From the NCBI GenBank assembly GCA_028023455.1, contig JAQFVV010006309.1, positions 3,077,482 through 3,141,481 of the forward strand: 64,000 nucleotides of DNA, read 5' to 3'. This DNA is from Epiperipatus broadwayi (taxonomy: Eukaryota; Onychophora; Udeonychophora; Euonychophora; Peripatidae). Shown piece by piece: positions 11,180 to 23,060 of the stretch. Under the pieces are notes generated by a model. That model ran no database searches. It had not been told where the DNA came from and saw only the letters and a program-made list of their open reading frames with translations. A program made the position numbers and the translations under genes. Position 1 is the stretch's first letter, and every line of letters begins with the position of its first letter.

Positions 11180-11720
11180 TTCTGAGTTTACTTTCAAATG
11201 CCTTTATTTATGCCTCAAGACAATTCAAGAGGCATAAGTTTGGATATTACAATGCAATCAACAAGAATTGTTACAAACAAATTTAGGGAGTGTCAGTGCA
11301 TGTCAAGCGCATCCATACCCATACAATGATTTCATGCATATGATTTTTAAACATTCAAGTATAAATGTATGGATAGGTGAGCAGGGTTTTTATGGTTCCA
11401 GATGTGCAGTGACACAAAATTCACCTGCCCTTCCAGACTCACACACATAAACCCAACTTCTTATGCTTAAATTATTGCTCACAAAATTGTCCAATTATAC
11501 ATGTCCATTTCTTCATTAGTTATTTAAAAAAATTTGTTATATCAACTGCAATGTTAAACTTTCAGAACACTTCTATTCATGCCTCGTGACTATTTGGGAG
11601 GCATAAGCTTGAAAGAAACAATGCAACCACTTCAGTTGCATTGGGAATATTGTCCTTGGATTGTCCAATTGTACAAGTCTATTTCACCATTTAAGCATTC
11701 CCAGTTCTGTTATAAATATC
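11180..11720. repeat. Two diverged copies of a hairpin-bearing repeat
   Basis: About 11200-11260 and 11560-11630 share TATGCCTC or CATGCCTC, a 12-bp loop, then GAGGCATAAG, forming a hairpin in each copy, followed by a similar tail with AATGCAA. ATTGTCCAATT with CAAGTC or CATGTC follows near 11485 and 11655. The family is unidentified. Confidence 0.45.
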
Positions 11721-12521
11721 TTTATATATATATATATGCTTACTTCTTGGTTTGCATGGCATACCACTTGTAGGGTGGTCACTTTCCCTTCTATGTATTT
11801 CTAAACTTCTATTAATTTGTTCAGCCTTAGTGACCTTCATTTCCTAGGATTTATCATCCTAATATTTTATGGTCCTTTGGGCTCTTATAATTTCTAGTCA
11901 CTAATATATCAATTTATTTAGTATATAAGGTATGCACTACACTAGGCAAGGTGTGGCCCTAGTTTAACCTGATTCCAAGTCTGTTCAGTTGCCTGCAAAT
12001 CTATTAACAAAATATAAAGGTACCCGCAGTTCTTCCAACTGGAAAATAGGTTCGCCAGTGGTTTTATTAGTCCTTCAATTCTGTTACTGTAGCCATGGGT
12101 TTGACAATCATTGTAGTTTGTATTATTATTTGTCCGTATTTACATATATCAATGATTGAAAATGACTATAAATTGTTCTGAATCTATTGATCAGACTCCT
12201 GTTGTATATAGAAATATCAACTCCAGATTGCTTGCTTGGAAAAGAATTATGAAAGTAAATAAAAGCTTATTTTATAAAAAGAAATTTTATAATTTGACAC
12301 TATTACATAAAATGGAAAACCACCTATAATGGTGATCATGATCACATCCCCTACAAATGCATAATTATGGTAGTAAGGGCATATCTTTGCATAATGTTCA
12401 TTAAAATATAAAATATACATTAATAATATAATGTTACATCTGAAAATTATCTTGTAGAAATCAAGTGTTTAATATATTATATACTCAAATTTATTTTTAA
12501 AATTTGTGCAAAAAACTTATT
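11721..12521. other. Interval upstream of the PLE-derived inverted repeat
   Basis: No gene, RNA or repeat was recognised. Confidence 0.5.
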
Positions 12522-12684
12522 ATAATTTCATATACAAATTAAAAAGCGTATGAAACACTTGAACGAGAAGCTATAAAGGTTCCAAAAATTATTATAAGTT
12601 AAGAGCTTTCGAGGCCATTTGCCTCATATTCATAGCTTCTCGTTCAAGTGTTTTATACACTTTTTAATTTGTATATTAAATTAT
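12522..12684 (-). repeat. 53-bp-arm inverted repeat around PLE family B 3' motif
   Basis: Arms 12522-12574 and 12632-12684 are inverted copies with about three mismatches, centred on GAACGAGAAGCTAT. The 57-bp spacer holds, on the minus strand, ATGAATATGAGGC, a 5-base loop, GCCTCGAAAGCTC. That motif also follows the family B PLE coding remnants at 22467 and 35250. This looks like a PLE terminal-repeat derivative without coding sequence. PLE terminal repeats are known to occur in complex, partly inverted arrangements. Confidence 0.8.
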
Positions 12685-12866
12685 CGAGGGAGAAGTTTAA
12701 AATCCTTATTATAATTTCATAAAATAAAAGTTTTTTATGCCTCCCACATGCTTAAATATATTTTTATTTATGGTGGATCAGAAGTGAGATTACTTTTTAA
12801 TATATATATAAATATGTCATAATGTACAACATTCTTCTAAATTTATGTATTTTTTTTTCCTTTTAG

Positions 12867-13213
12867 TAATTTTACCTAATTCCCCGTTTGATGTAAATGT
12901 TGAAATCCTGAACTCGTCAACACTGCTGTTGAGTTGGAAACCACCTGTCAATACCGCAATTAATTTTTATATAGTACAATATAAAAAAGCTACCAATGGA
13001 TCTGTCCCTGGAAAAGCTGAACATAATGGAGACAATGTAATAGATCATTTTGATATAGAAGAAAACACCTACAGTTATAAAGAAGTTAATACTAGTACAA
13101 TTTTATTTAACAATACTCTTGATGGACTTAATGCATCTTTTGCTTTAAATGGAACTTTTTTTGCTAATTACAATTATACATTGTCCTTTCAAGATTGGGG
13201 ATCAGCTATTGTA
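12867..13213 (+). CDS. Internal exon, fibronectin type III-like domain
   Basis: This is one 347-bp internal exon of a multi-exon host gene. It follows a pyrimidine tract ending TTTTAG (12861-12866) and ends before GTAAGT at 13214. The reading frame is open throughout, entering in phase 1 and leaving in phase 0. It encodes the first part of an FnIII fold: SPFDVNVEIL (strand A), SSTLLLSWKPP with the conserved Trp (strand B) and INFYIVQYKKA (strand C), followed by a long Asn-rich insert with several N-x-S/T sequons such as NGS, NTS, NNT, NAS, NGT and NYT. The sequons imply an extracellular protein, for example a receptor or adhesion molecule. A ROS/Sevenless-type receptor is possible but unproven. 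No partner exon was recognised. Confidence 0.72.
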
Positions 13214-13440
13214 GTAAGTGGGTTTTTTTTTCTTTTATTTTTTACATTTTATTATTATACACATACATATACTTACCTGTACGTAAAGATAATGAATTTT
13301 AAATGGCTCTCAAAAAGATAAATACTTATCTCACAATATCTTTCAGAGAAAAAAACATATCTCACTAGGGTTGGTAAGGGTTTGAATGGCTTTTAATTAT
13401 TGTTTTCATCTCTCTTTAAAAACAGCTAGATATATATTTA

Positions 13441-13660
13441 CTAACCAATGTTGGATGACTGTCTGTTGTTGATTATGGGCAAGTAAATGAATATCAAACT
13501 TTTAAATTTGTCAAAACTTCTCTTAAGTTAGAAATCATCTACTAATACTGTAATTGAATATTTATATTATGTGATACAAAAAGACTGGTTCCTGGAAAAA
13601 CAGGATCTGATGGAATATAGTGTAAAATTTGATACAGGGAATAGCTACTGAATGTACAAT
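13441..13660 (+). pseudogene. Decayed duplicate of the FnIII exon
   Basis: This intronic stretch aligns with the first half of the exon at about 12895-13075. Matching steps include TTGTCAAAACTT with the exon's TCGTCAACACTG, the following TTAGAAATCATC against TTGGAAACCACC, AATACTGTAATT against AATACCGCAATT, and GTTCCTGGAAAA against GTCCCTGGAAAA. Stops and small indels interrupt the frame, so it is not translated. It shows that a tandem duplication of this exon happened and one copy decayed. Confidence 0.7.
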
Positions 13661-14139
13661 ATATGTATACCCACAAAAATTGAATATGATAACAAAAAGA
13701 ATTTTATATTAGCACTGTACTTTTGATATTATCATGGCATAAAAAGGGAAATATTTTCTAAAGGAATGATAAAAAAGCTGATATTAGATTTTTTTTTTAA
13801 ATTGTTGAAAAGAAATGTCAGACTTCTTTGAGTTTAAAAATGATTATAGGATTGGGTGCTTATTCTCCAAAACTGCTGAACATGTTATTGTAAGATTTTT
13901 AGTCTTGGTGTCTGTTGGAGAGAAAACCTATCTAGAACAAACTATGGTCCCAAATCAGTGATTACTGAAAAAGAATGGTAAACATTAATAATAAAAAAAG
14001 TTAGTAGTTGAAAATCATATCAGAATAAATTATTGCAGAAGACATCCACCTTTAAATTCCATTGAATAGTAGAACAATTTATCTAAAACCTTACATGTAG
14101 AACTATTATAGGTAAGGTATTATTTCAGATAAAATAATG
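13661..14139. other. Interval without recognised genes
   Basis: Probably intron 3' of the FnIII exon. No further exon, RNA or repeat was recognised. Confidence 0.4.
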
Positions 14140-14790
14140 TTCAATAGATTTTCTCAAAAGATGAAAATAAAGTATGATAATGATGAGTTAAAAGAAGATA
14201 AACAACTACAAATATATTGGTCAGATTATTACTACAGATGAAAATATAATGAATGAAATTAATCATAGAGCTAAACTTGTTTGGAGTGTTTTTGATAGAA
14301 ATAACTTAATATTAAAAGGAAATATGCTTATGTATTTGAAAAGGTTTTTAATAAATGTGTTTTATCAGTCATTACTTATGGATTTGAGACTTGGACACTT
14401 AGCAGAAGAGCAATACAGAAACTTCAGAGCACTCAAAAAAGTATGAAGGGATGCATGTTAGGAGTAACAAGAAGAGGTTGAAAGCAAAATGCATAAGTAA
14501 GAGAACAAACAAGTGTTACTGACATCATTGAAAAATTAAGAAACTGAAGTGGAGTTGAGCTGAACATATTTCTAGAAGAAATGATAATAGATGGACAATT
14601 GAAATCTTAAACTGGATTCCAAAAAATTGTCAAAGACCTAAAAAGAGATAAAAAGAAACCACATGTGAGATGGATGGATAAAATAAGGAAGTGTGCAGGA
14701 GTGATGTGAAGAGAGGCTAAAAATTAGAGAAGGTTGATTGAACTTAGAAGATCTTCATCCTACAGTGAATTGATAATGATTGAAAATAAT
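14140..14790 (+). pseudogene. RTE-clade LINE 3' remnant 1
   Basis: Read through stops and frame changes, this gives the C-terminal part of an RTE-type endonuclease/reverse transcriptase: GQIITTDENI, NEINHRAKLVWSVFDRNNLI, a decayed YGFETWT-like stretch, then a WAEHISRRNDNRWTIEILNW-like block and RPKKR. It ends with the family's EAKN..RLIELRR...YSELI tail. In the family this follows the RT thumb and has no catalytic residues. It is the longest of five such remnants, all on the + strand. Confidence 0.8.
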
Positions 14791-15680
14791 GATGGGCAGA
14801 GAGATTATGTAAAAACAATGATACCACAAGCATAATAAATGGATAATGAATGGCTAGAAGAAGACTAGATGAATTACTGCTTATATTTTTTTCAATTTCG
14901 GAAATGTGAAATGTTTGTCAATTTCCAAAATAAGCATTCAGCATAAATAATGAAAATGAATTCCAGGAACCCATAAAGAATTATTTTGAATCAGTTTTTA
15001 CTAACCTTGCTGTCACATCACAACTTTAGACTATTTAAGCATTTTTGAGAAATTGCCTATTGCATAAGTCAAACATTGTTTTCTTATGTACTGTATTTTC
15101 CAAAATTATATTGTGGCAATTTACATGCACAAAAGTGAAATGTTATTTCAATGAGCATAAAGTATGAAATGTTACATGTTTAACACATACTTTGAGTAAA
15201 TATTCAATATCTGAAAGCCATTGCTAAACAACAAAAATAAAGATTCGGTAATTGTCTATGAACTTTACACTTTTCCCAATAAAATATAGCTTAATATTTC
15301 TTAATACTGTCCAAATTTTATAACATTTCTTTTTGTATAAAATATAATCAGTTCTTGATTAAATGTTAGTACTAATAGCATTAGTAATAATTGAATTAAC
15401 AACATATTAACACATATATCAGGTGTTTAGTGAATTTTGATTATATCTCTCTCTATGTGTACATATATTTCTATGTTTATAATACCGTGAATCTCTGCTA
15501 TTATTACAAGTAATATAGAAGCAGTATAACACAGTTTATAAAATCTATTATAAAATCTTTTTTTATGTTATATATGTATGTATAAGCAAAATACTTTTTA
15601 ATGAAAATTTAAATCATATCAGCTAATAATCTATATTTAACAAATTCTTTCTACCTTTCATATCACTTGAACATCAATAA
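14791..15680. other. Interval without recognised genes
   Basis: AT-rich sequence; nothing recognised. Confidence 0.5.
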
Positions 15681-15975
15681 GCCATCAGTTTCTCTGGAAT
15701 GATTATTTAATGTTTTACATATACCATATAACTTATACAGTATTATCACTTTAGTGTTGTCACAGTTAATTTACATGTGTATATGAAGGCTGTATGATAT
15801 GAGATTGATTTGAGATCAAATCTTTTATTCACATAATCATTCCATCAGATCCTTAGAATGATCATTTAATGTTTTACATATATTCTTCACATCTTATATA
15901 GCATTACGATTTTAATGTTGTCACATTTGGTGTACATTTATACATGTTGACTGTATGATGTGAGATTAACATATT
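15681..15975. repeat. Tandem duplication, about 157-bp period
   Basis: Bases 15681-15810 and 15838-15970 align: both have CCATCAG, GGAATGAT or AGAATGAT, TTTAATGTTTTACATATA, a segment with TTGTCACA, ACATGT and CTGTATGATRTGAGATT in the same order. They are moderately diverged. Confidence 0.75.
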
Positions 15976-17671
15976 AATCAATCTGGTATATATCTGAGCT
16001 AAAAAATTTTATACAGACAAAACTTTTAAGATTCTAATCTGCCATAATTTTTTTTTTCTAGCAATCCAGCAAGCATCCAATATTGGTAATCAATATTTAC
16101 CTAGCTCTTTTTGGTTAGAAAGCAAAACACTGATGAAATTACTAAATCTTTTATAGGCAAGTGTAAACCACATGAATAATGCCTTCTTCCTTATTATTTT
16201 TCTATAAAAAGATATTGAATAGGATATTATCCTGAAGTGGATTATTTAAACACTTTTTTAATGTTATATATATTTTAACATGATGCATTCCTGTAAAGAT
16301 GTTTTTTTTTCATATTAAAGAACAAAAGGTGAATGTATCTGAGATTATATTGGGATTATGCATGTATATATAATAAATTCAATGTCTTATTAATGCTTCA
16401 TATTAATCGATGAATAGTTAATTAACCAAAAATCTACAATTACTTTTTTTTTTCAATTTGCATTTTTCGATTTTGCTACCTAATAGTATAGATGCCCTTT
16501 ATATATGTGTGTGAAAGGAAGAGTTTATTTGTGTGTGCACTCATTATTGTAATAAATAATGTTCATAAATATTTAATTATTTCTTAATATTACAAACAGA
16601 ATTAAGAATATCAATTTTATCTTCTCATAGTACAATAGATTTTTGTAATGCTTTATTATGATTATTTTTACTAAGTATTTATTATTTTCTCCCTTCCTTC
16701 AAATACAATAAAATGTCAAGTTAAAAATGTTATATATATATAATTAGCTGAAGCATCAAAAACTATATCTGATTAATTATGAAGAATCTTGTAGATAGTA
16801 GGCGCTCTTTTTTTTCTTTTATATTTTGTTGAAAAAGAATAATGTCTGAAATTTGTCATCAACTTAAAAATTGTATTTTACTTTTAGAACCTTTATTTTA
16901 TAAACTGAAAAGATATATTATTTTACTTAAACTACGAATAATATTTAAATGCATTAGAAAAGAACCAAGCAAGCAATTTTACTCATTGTTATTTATATTC
17001 TCAAAAGTATATGCTTATAAATATTGCTATATGTGAAATTGATATCTCTTTTAAAAGAAAACTTAACTAAAGGAATGCTATACAAGCATCAGATAAGTAA
17101 ACTACTAAATAATAAACTACATTATAACCTTTTTATTGGAAAGAAAAAATCTATAAAATTTACTTTATTTGATTTTGTAATTATATTTAAAAAATATGTC
17201 AGTTCCTCATGCTTAAAATAAAGCATTTAAACCAGCTAGATAGATATCTGCCTTCATCAAAGTAAAACTAATGTAATCTAAGAAATCATATATTGGACTA
17301 TATTGAGAATTAGTGGAAACATGAATGAGTTTGCAGTGAAATACTTAGTGAGAAATACTTCAGTCTAAAGATTACCAGTATAGAAGCTGTGAAAATAATT
17401 TTAAATAAATTACTTTTTTCAGTGGTAGTTATTTCTATTTCAAATCTAATATCACAATGAATACTTAATAAACATCCCAACATTTAAAATGTTATTTTTT
17501 AATAAAAAGACAAAGTATAACCATTAAACATCACATGATCATCATTTGTTATGCTTATTCAAGCAACTCTCTATACAGTAGTGCTAATCAGTGCAAGCCA
17601 GAGTAATCAATGGATGCAGAAAGATTTGTGCATAAAATCCCTATCTAGTGTCTACTCATCCAATATCTCCA
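15976..17671. other. Interval without recognised genes
   Basis: Long AT-rich interval. Open frames of 60-odd codons at 16842-17221 have no domain features and a base composition identical to the flanks, so they are not called. Confidence 0.5.
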
Positions 17672-17701
17672 GACTAGTTTCTAGCTTATAGCTTTCATCA
17701 G
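17672..17701 (-). ncRNA. Hammerhead-like motif 3 (consensus core)
   Basis: On the minus strand CTGATGA (17701-17695) is the exact hammerhead core. Stem II is AGCT-TAT-AGCT on the + strand (17683-17693), followed by GAAAC (17681-17677) and TAGTC. All conserved boxes occur in the right order and spacing. The next 40 bases downstream on the same strand resemble those after motif 4, so the two belong to one repeat family. Stems I and III were not resolved. Confidence 0.62.
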
Positions 17702-18224
17702 TTCGCCTGTTTTAAAACAAAGTATAATATTCTTGTTTATTATTTTTGTATAATATTTTTAATATTATGTATAATTGTGTTTTATTTTTGCATTGTTATA
17801 AAAAATATTGATACGGTGCACTGGGGAAATACTATTATTGATATTTTATTAGTACTTGAATTTTTAAATAAGTGGAAGAGTTGGCTCAAGAATCTAGTGA
17901 TAAAATGGGCATGTTTACTTACAAGATGCTATTATTAATTGATATTTTTAACTAATAATTTATATGTGTGTGCAAGTTAAAATTATTTGATTTATTTTAT
18001 TTATTCACACCAAAAGAAAAATAAAATAACATTTTTTATCAGATTATTATTAATAGTGGTATCAATTTCTGCTAGTTAAAGTTTAAATAACATTACCATT
18101 TAACTTTCCTGTGTAGAAATTGTAGTTATAGCCATGATTTTCATCACATCTATAATATTTTAACTTCAGTCTTTGTTACTGGGAATCACATGCCAATCTA
18201 TCTACAAGAATCACACATTATAGA

Positions 18225-18461
18225 TAACAATACAATCAAGCTAAGACTAATACCAAGATTCAAATCAATTTTCTTCTAGCATAAGTCTAAACATGATCAT
18301 AGCTTCAAACCTACATCTGCTAGCATTGTCTGCTCCACAAGAAATGATGCTAAATATAAAGTTAAAGAGATCTGGCATATTATCAACACCATACATGCAA
18401 TCAACAAAAAAGAATCCTGTATCCTGTCAAAAATGTGCTCATTTAGATTAGCTTATTAACT
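18225..18461 (+). pseudogene. PLE family B remnant, GIY-YIG C-terminus
   Basis: This short frame has no proper start. It reads HKSKHDHSFKP, ASIVCSTRNDAKYKVKE and HAINKKESC, which aligns with the endonuclease C-termini at 22467-22895 (HAKQSGHNFTP, IILCSESNDHKRKIKE, HAINRKDTC) and at 35250. It ends with a stop near 18461. Upstream sequence to about 18182 is probably more of the same but too decayed to read. It is on the + strand, opposite to the two other family B copies. Confidence 0.8.
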
Positions 18462-18540
18462 TTTTATATTCAAATTTTATGTAAATCTCCACTTGTGTTT
18501 ATTCTTTTATAAATGTCACAAGCTTCTTGGACAACTATTG

Positions 18541-18572
18541 CTATAAATATGACTACCAGTTACTCAAAAGCA
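18541..18572 (+). repeat. PLE family B 3' motif, decayed
   Basis: CTATAAATATGAC, then about ten bases, then ACTCAAAAGC lies about 80 bp after the family B stop. It matches the conserved ATGAATATGAGG...CCTCGAAAGC motif found after the other copies, with the hairpin partly lost. Confidence 0.5.
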
Positions 18573-20730
18573 TGCTTAGCATATTATGCTGTTAAAGTAT
18601 TAAATCAAGCTATTCTTTACATACATTTTGTATGTATCTATTTTAAAACTACAATATTTGTTATTTTGTAGTCAAATGAATTGATTATGTATTAAAATAG
18701 TTTGCATATGGGAATACATTATGCCTAACTGTCTTTTTATTAGGTATTTATGTAATAAAAATACTTCTTGAATTTCATAATCCAAAAATTAATTTTACAT
18801 CTAAATTTTACTTCATCTATTATATTAGCTATTACTGCTTACTAATCAGCTCCATTCATGGTAGATTATAACTAGGCATAATTTAAGAACTGAGGAATGG
18901 GGAGAATAAGCAGAACTAAGCAACTATCTATTATTGTTCTTGTAATTCTGATAAGTAACATCATTGGTGTGATTATATAGGATACACCATATTATCCCAA
19001 AACATAATGGTAGATGTTAGTAGAGATTATAATTTAAACTCAATCTCAATCATCTTCCATTTTCTGGAAGAATTTGGTGGCATCCTACATATCTAAATGA
19101 TTAAGGAAATCAAGAATAAATTGATTTTTTTCTCTAACACCAACTATTACAAAATATGGTGCATTTTGATTATTTCTTAAAAAAAAAAAGAAAGAATGAA
19201 TGAATTATAAAATTAAATTTGTAAGTAAGTTTGCTATTTTTGAAAGTTTAATATAATTAATTCATTGTTGAGAATGTTTTTTTAATTTGTTTTTTATGTG
19301 TATATGTTTTTGATGGTTCAAAAACATCAGAAAAGATAAGTTAAATTTATTAATGACTTTGTATTAAATATGCAATTTTTGAAAGAGACTACTGATTATA
19401 TTGTTATATATTATGAATTCTAATTACTGAAAAGTGTGTTTTAAGATAAATATTAACCATTTGTCACTTTTGATTTAGCACACTGGAAGAGTGCCAGATT
19501 TGATAGCAAATATTTACGAATTTCTTTCCAATTGAATAAAGTAAAATAAAAATCTCAATTTGGATATATGACTGCTCAAATGTCATATGACATCTTAAGC
19601 AATTAATTATATGTTTTTTTATAAAACAGCTAATGAGTAATAATAAACAAAATTGTTAATCAAAATTTTAAAAAAATATTCCTACTATGTTATTTTAAAT
19701 GAAACAACTAAATAATATAATATCCAAAAATGTATTAACTAATATATGTTTATAATAAAATATTTAAAATATTGTGAATAATTACATATTGCTTCATTTT
19801 GTAAAATTTGGTTAACATGACAAGCTTTTTAAAATTATTATTTCATAGTATGATCCAATTATTAAAATGACTCAAAATATTGTAAAAATAAAAAATACTA
19901 TGATTGTATTAAAAGTTTTATTCAATAATCCTACTTAAAAAAAATTTTATACTCAATTTGAACATAGTTTTTGAAGTGCTGTGAAAGTAATATCTCTCTA
20001 ATATAAACTGATTTGTCATATTATTGTAAAATACTCTAAATTCTATAATGTGGTGGGAATTTAAATCAGATTGGGAGATAATATTTTCAGAAACTATACT
20101 GAAATTAGAAATTAGTAAACAGAAATTATTTTTTAAAATATTTAATATTTCAATTGGATGTTATAGAATTAAACCATGTAAACAGAAACGAAATTTAAAA
20201 TTATATACTGAATATTTAAAATTGTTCTTTTCAAACTGGTACAACTTATATTAATCAAATTTTAGTTCTTAGAAATATTAAATAAATAATAATCAAATGG
20301 CTTTATTACTGTTGTTCATAATAAATTTGAACACTTAAAGTGGGAGCTGGGTTGAGATTTATAGATCTTGACTTCCAGCATCAGATGCCATTCCATAACT
20401 GCATCAGATCATACTTAACCTAAATGTGTGAATAATAAAAAAATAATATGCATTTAAAAATTAAACAACTTTTTATATCATAAATATTAAAGTAAATAAA
20501 AAAAAATAATTGGGTAGAACTATTATAATTAGAGAAAAAAGACCTGTAAATTATTGTTGGTATGTCCACAACTAAATGCATACCCTACTTTAGTCACATG
20601 ATCATAGTTGTTGTCCTCCCACATAAAAGACTGATTTCATGTAGTTCTAGACATTTTTATTTGTTTATGTCTTATATATCCATAAAAAATATCATTTCTG
20701 ATGTTATATATATATTACAAAAAATCAACC
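18573..20730. other. Interval without recognised genes
   Basis: AT-rich, no gene, RNA or repeat recognised. A 68-codon frame at 20048-20254 has no supporting feature. Confidence 0.5.
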
Positions 20731-21200
20731 TATAGCCAACAGCTAGAGACTGATCTGAGGATAGGGATATTTGGAAAAGCTTATTAAGAGCTATTAATAC
20801 TCATTAAATAATATTTATAGTACAAGCTTATTAAATTAAGTAATGTGATGTATGACTTGATTTTTTTTTTTTGCAATTATAGTTTTGCTCTTGAGGCTTT
20901 TGTGATGTTATATTGCTAAAGATATTAATATATGGTCTATATGAACTTAGTTCAGTTCCATATAATGATTTATGTTAGATATCTGGATTTGAAGACATAT
21001 AGATATCTGAAAATTTCAGATTTTTTATTTAATAGTTAACTATTTGATAAATTCTGGACTTGAGCTGGTATTTTTAGATCTAATATCTGAATATCTTAGC
21101 ACCTCACTGATGACAGCCAACAGCTAGAAACTGGTTTGAGGATAGGGATATTCAAAAAAGCTTTTTAAGAGCTATTAATGCTAATTATATAATATATATC
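20731..21200 (+). repeat. Duplicated repeat with hammerhead-like core (motif 4)
   Basis: Bases 20733-20820 and 21112-21200 share AGCCAACAGCTAGARACTG, then TGAGGATAGGGATATT, AAAAGCTT and TTAAGAGCTATTAAT. The second copy begins with CTGATGA (21107-21113), a short AGC/GCT stem II (21115-21117 with 21123-21125) and GAAAC (21127-21131), a complete hammerhead core. The first copy has lost the CTGATGA box and reads GAGAC. The downstream sequence resembles that of motif 3. Confidence 0.65.
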
Positions 21201-21989
21201 ATGTAATGTGTGTATATTCCCAGAAATTTACAAGATGTTAATCTTCAAAACCATTGGGCAAAATAGTTGTCAGTTTTTAATGCATTTATAACTGCTTTGT
21301 AATCAGGATGGAGAATCATCTGGATTTGAATTTTATCTTGGAAGACAATTTGTGGTTATAACAATAATTTTTTGATGACATATTATTCTACTTAATCATT
21401 CCTATTTGTTTACATTTTATATACCCATAAAATATATTACATTTGTATAAAGAATAAAATAAAATGTAAGCTAGTAGAAACCATTATCAAATACATACTT
21501 CTGCAAAGCTGAAATTTTATTAGAAACATTTAAGAGTTTTAAATAAATTGATTAGGCAGTAAGAAAATTAAATAATAATAACTGGATGAATTATTGTTGA
21601 AGGAGTTTATGAGAAGTTTAAGCACCAGAAATGACAGAGTGGATCTTGATCCAGAATCTCTCATTCTCCAACTACACTTAAACTATCAGAGGACATGTCT
21701 GTTGACAATGGCAATTTTTCCTCATAGGAATTAATCCTTGACAAAAGTAAAAGCATAAACTATGACTATAAAATATTGAAAAATGTATCTAATGTCTAGA
21801 TTTCTTAGAAAATATTTTTGGACATTATCACAAATTCTTAATGATATTCATAATAGTACAAAAAATATTATTGATTGTGATGAATCTAAATATTTGAAAT
21901 GAAAACTATTATTTAAACAGGTATGTGTTTGAGCACCAGATTTTTTTTCAATTTTTCTGATTTTTGAAACAATTTTAGATGTCTTTATG
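21201..21989. other. Interval without recognised genes
   Basis: AT-rich sequence; nothing recognised with confidence, though it may contain decayed LINE sequence continuing into the next feature. Confidence 0.4.
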
Positions 21990-22196
21990 AAATATCAAGA
22001 TGTGATATAGATTTGTTAATGGAATTAATTTCTCTTATAGATTTATAATGCTGATGATTTTAGTATTCTTATTATTGCAAAGGGTGATCTAAATTATATT
22101 CATAATGTTTTTAAAGTTTTTGATTGAATTTCAACTATTGATGTGCTTTATCACCTAATGATAGAAAAAAATATAGCAACTTTTGGCATAGATCAG
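21990..22196 (+). pseudogene. Possible decayed LINE reverse transcriptase
   Basis: A short readable stretch has IYNADDFSILI, followed by KGDLNYIHNVFKVFD and then a stop-broken segment. This resembles the YADD catalytic box of non-LTR RTs with the usual downstream helix. It is too short and broken to assign a clade. It ends where the hAT-like element begins. Confidence 0.4.
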
Positions 22197-22375
22197 TTGT
22201 GCTCAACTCATGCCCTGGAAACCATGTAGCCCAGAATGGCTGTGACTATGATCCAACACAAAATTATAAACTTACTTAAAACATTATGTAATAAATATAG
22301 CTTTACTTCTCACTATATGTAAAATATATAATTGTTAATTAGAGAAGATATTAATTAGTATTAAAGTTTATCGGC

Positions 22376-22418
22376 TTAACGTTTTCGAGGATCCATGCCT
22401 CATATTCATAGCCTTCAT
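22376..22418 (-). repeat. PLE family B 3' motif (hairpin)
   Basis: On the minus strand CTATGAATATGAGG, a 7-base loop, CCTCGAAAAC lies about 50 bp after the end of the family B endonuclease frame. It forms a short hairpin followed by GAAA, like a degenerate hammerhead core (ATGAATA in place of CTGANGA). Confidence 0.6.
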
Positions 22419-22466
22419 AAAATGTATAATAAAATATGCAAATACAAATATTCAAATAAGCTAGTG

Positions 22467-23060
22467 TTACGTAGCCCATTTCTTCGAGATCTCGAAGCAA
22501 GTATCCTTTCTATTAATAGCATGGATGTTTCCATTGATGTAAAATGCCTCCTTTATTTTTCTTTTGTGATCATTTGATTCTGAGCACAATATTATGGGAT
22601 TGGCGGGTGTGAAGTTGTGCCCAGATTGTTTAGCATGCTCCAAGAATACAGAGGACGTGTTGCTGTTTTTCTGAGCTCTGTTAAATGTGTAAATATGTTG
22701 ACCCAGTCTAGTATTGACTGTAGCTTTCGTTTCACCATAATATATAGCATGGCATCCAGCTTGAGGGCAGGCAATAGAGTACACCACGTGTGGGGTGAAC
22801 GATCGATCAATGTGGTCTTTAGAGTTGTTAAGCAATCTATTAGAATTAGGTGGAGTTCTAACTGCTATGTTAAATTTATCGTTTAATGCTTTCATTAGTT
22901 TGTTAGATATTTTAGGAATGTAGGGGATTGTTATTCTAGGTAGATTGGTGCGAGGTACATTATTGTTTATTGTATTATTAAATTTTATGATTTTATTTTT
23001 AATAGCTTTGAATTTGAACCCTGCTGCTAATAGATCTTTAATATAGTTGTTTATGTTTTC
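22467..23060 (-). pseudogene. PLE family B, C-terminal fragment with GIY-YIG
   Basis: The open minus-strand frame begins upstream of the ATG at 22895, at about 23060, with LLAAGFKFKAIK...NLPRITIPYIPKIS, a conserved PLE stretch between RT and nuclease. It then shows RTPPNSNRLLNNSKD and the GIY-YIG domain: VVYSIACPQAGCHAIYYGET (both strands), an Arg in NTRLGQH, then FLEHAKQSGH and IKEA. The RT core is missing, so this is a 5'-truncated copy, which is common for PLEs. The protein is only distantly related to family A at 608-3202. Confidence 0.9.
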
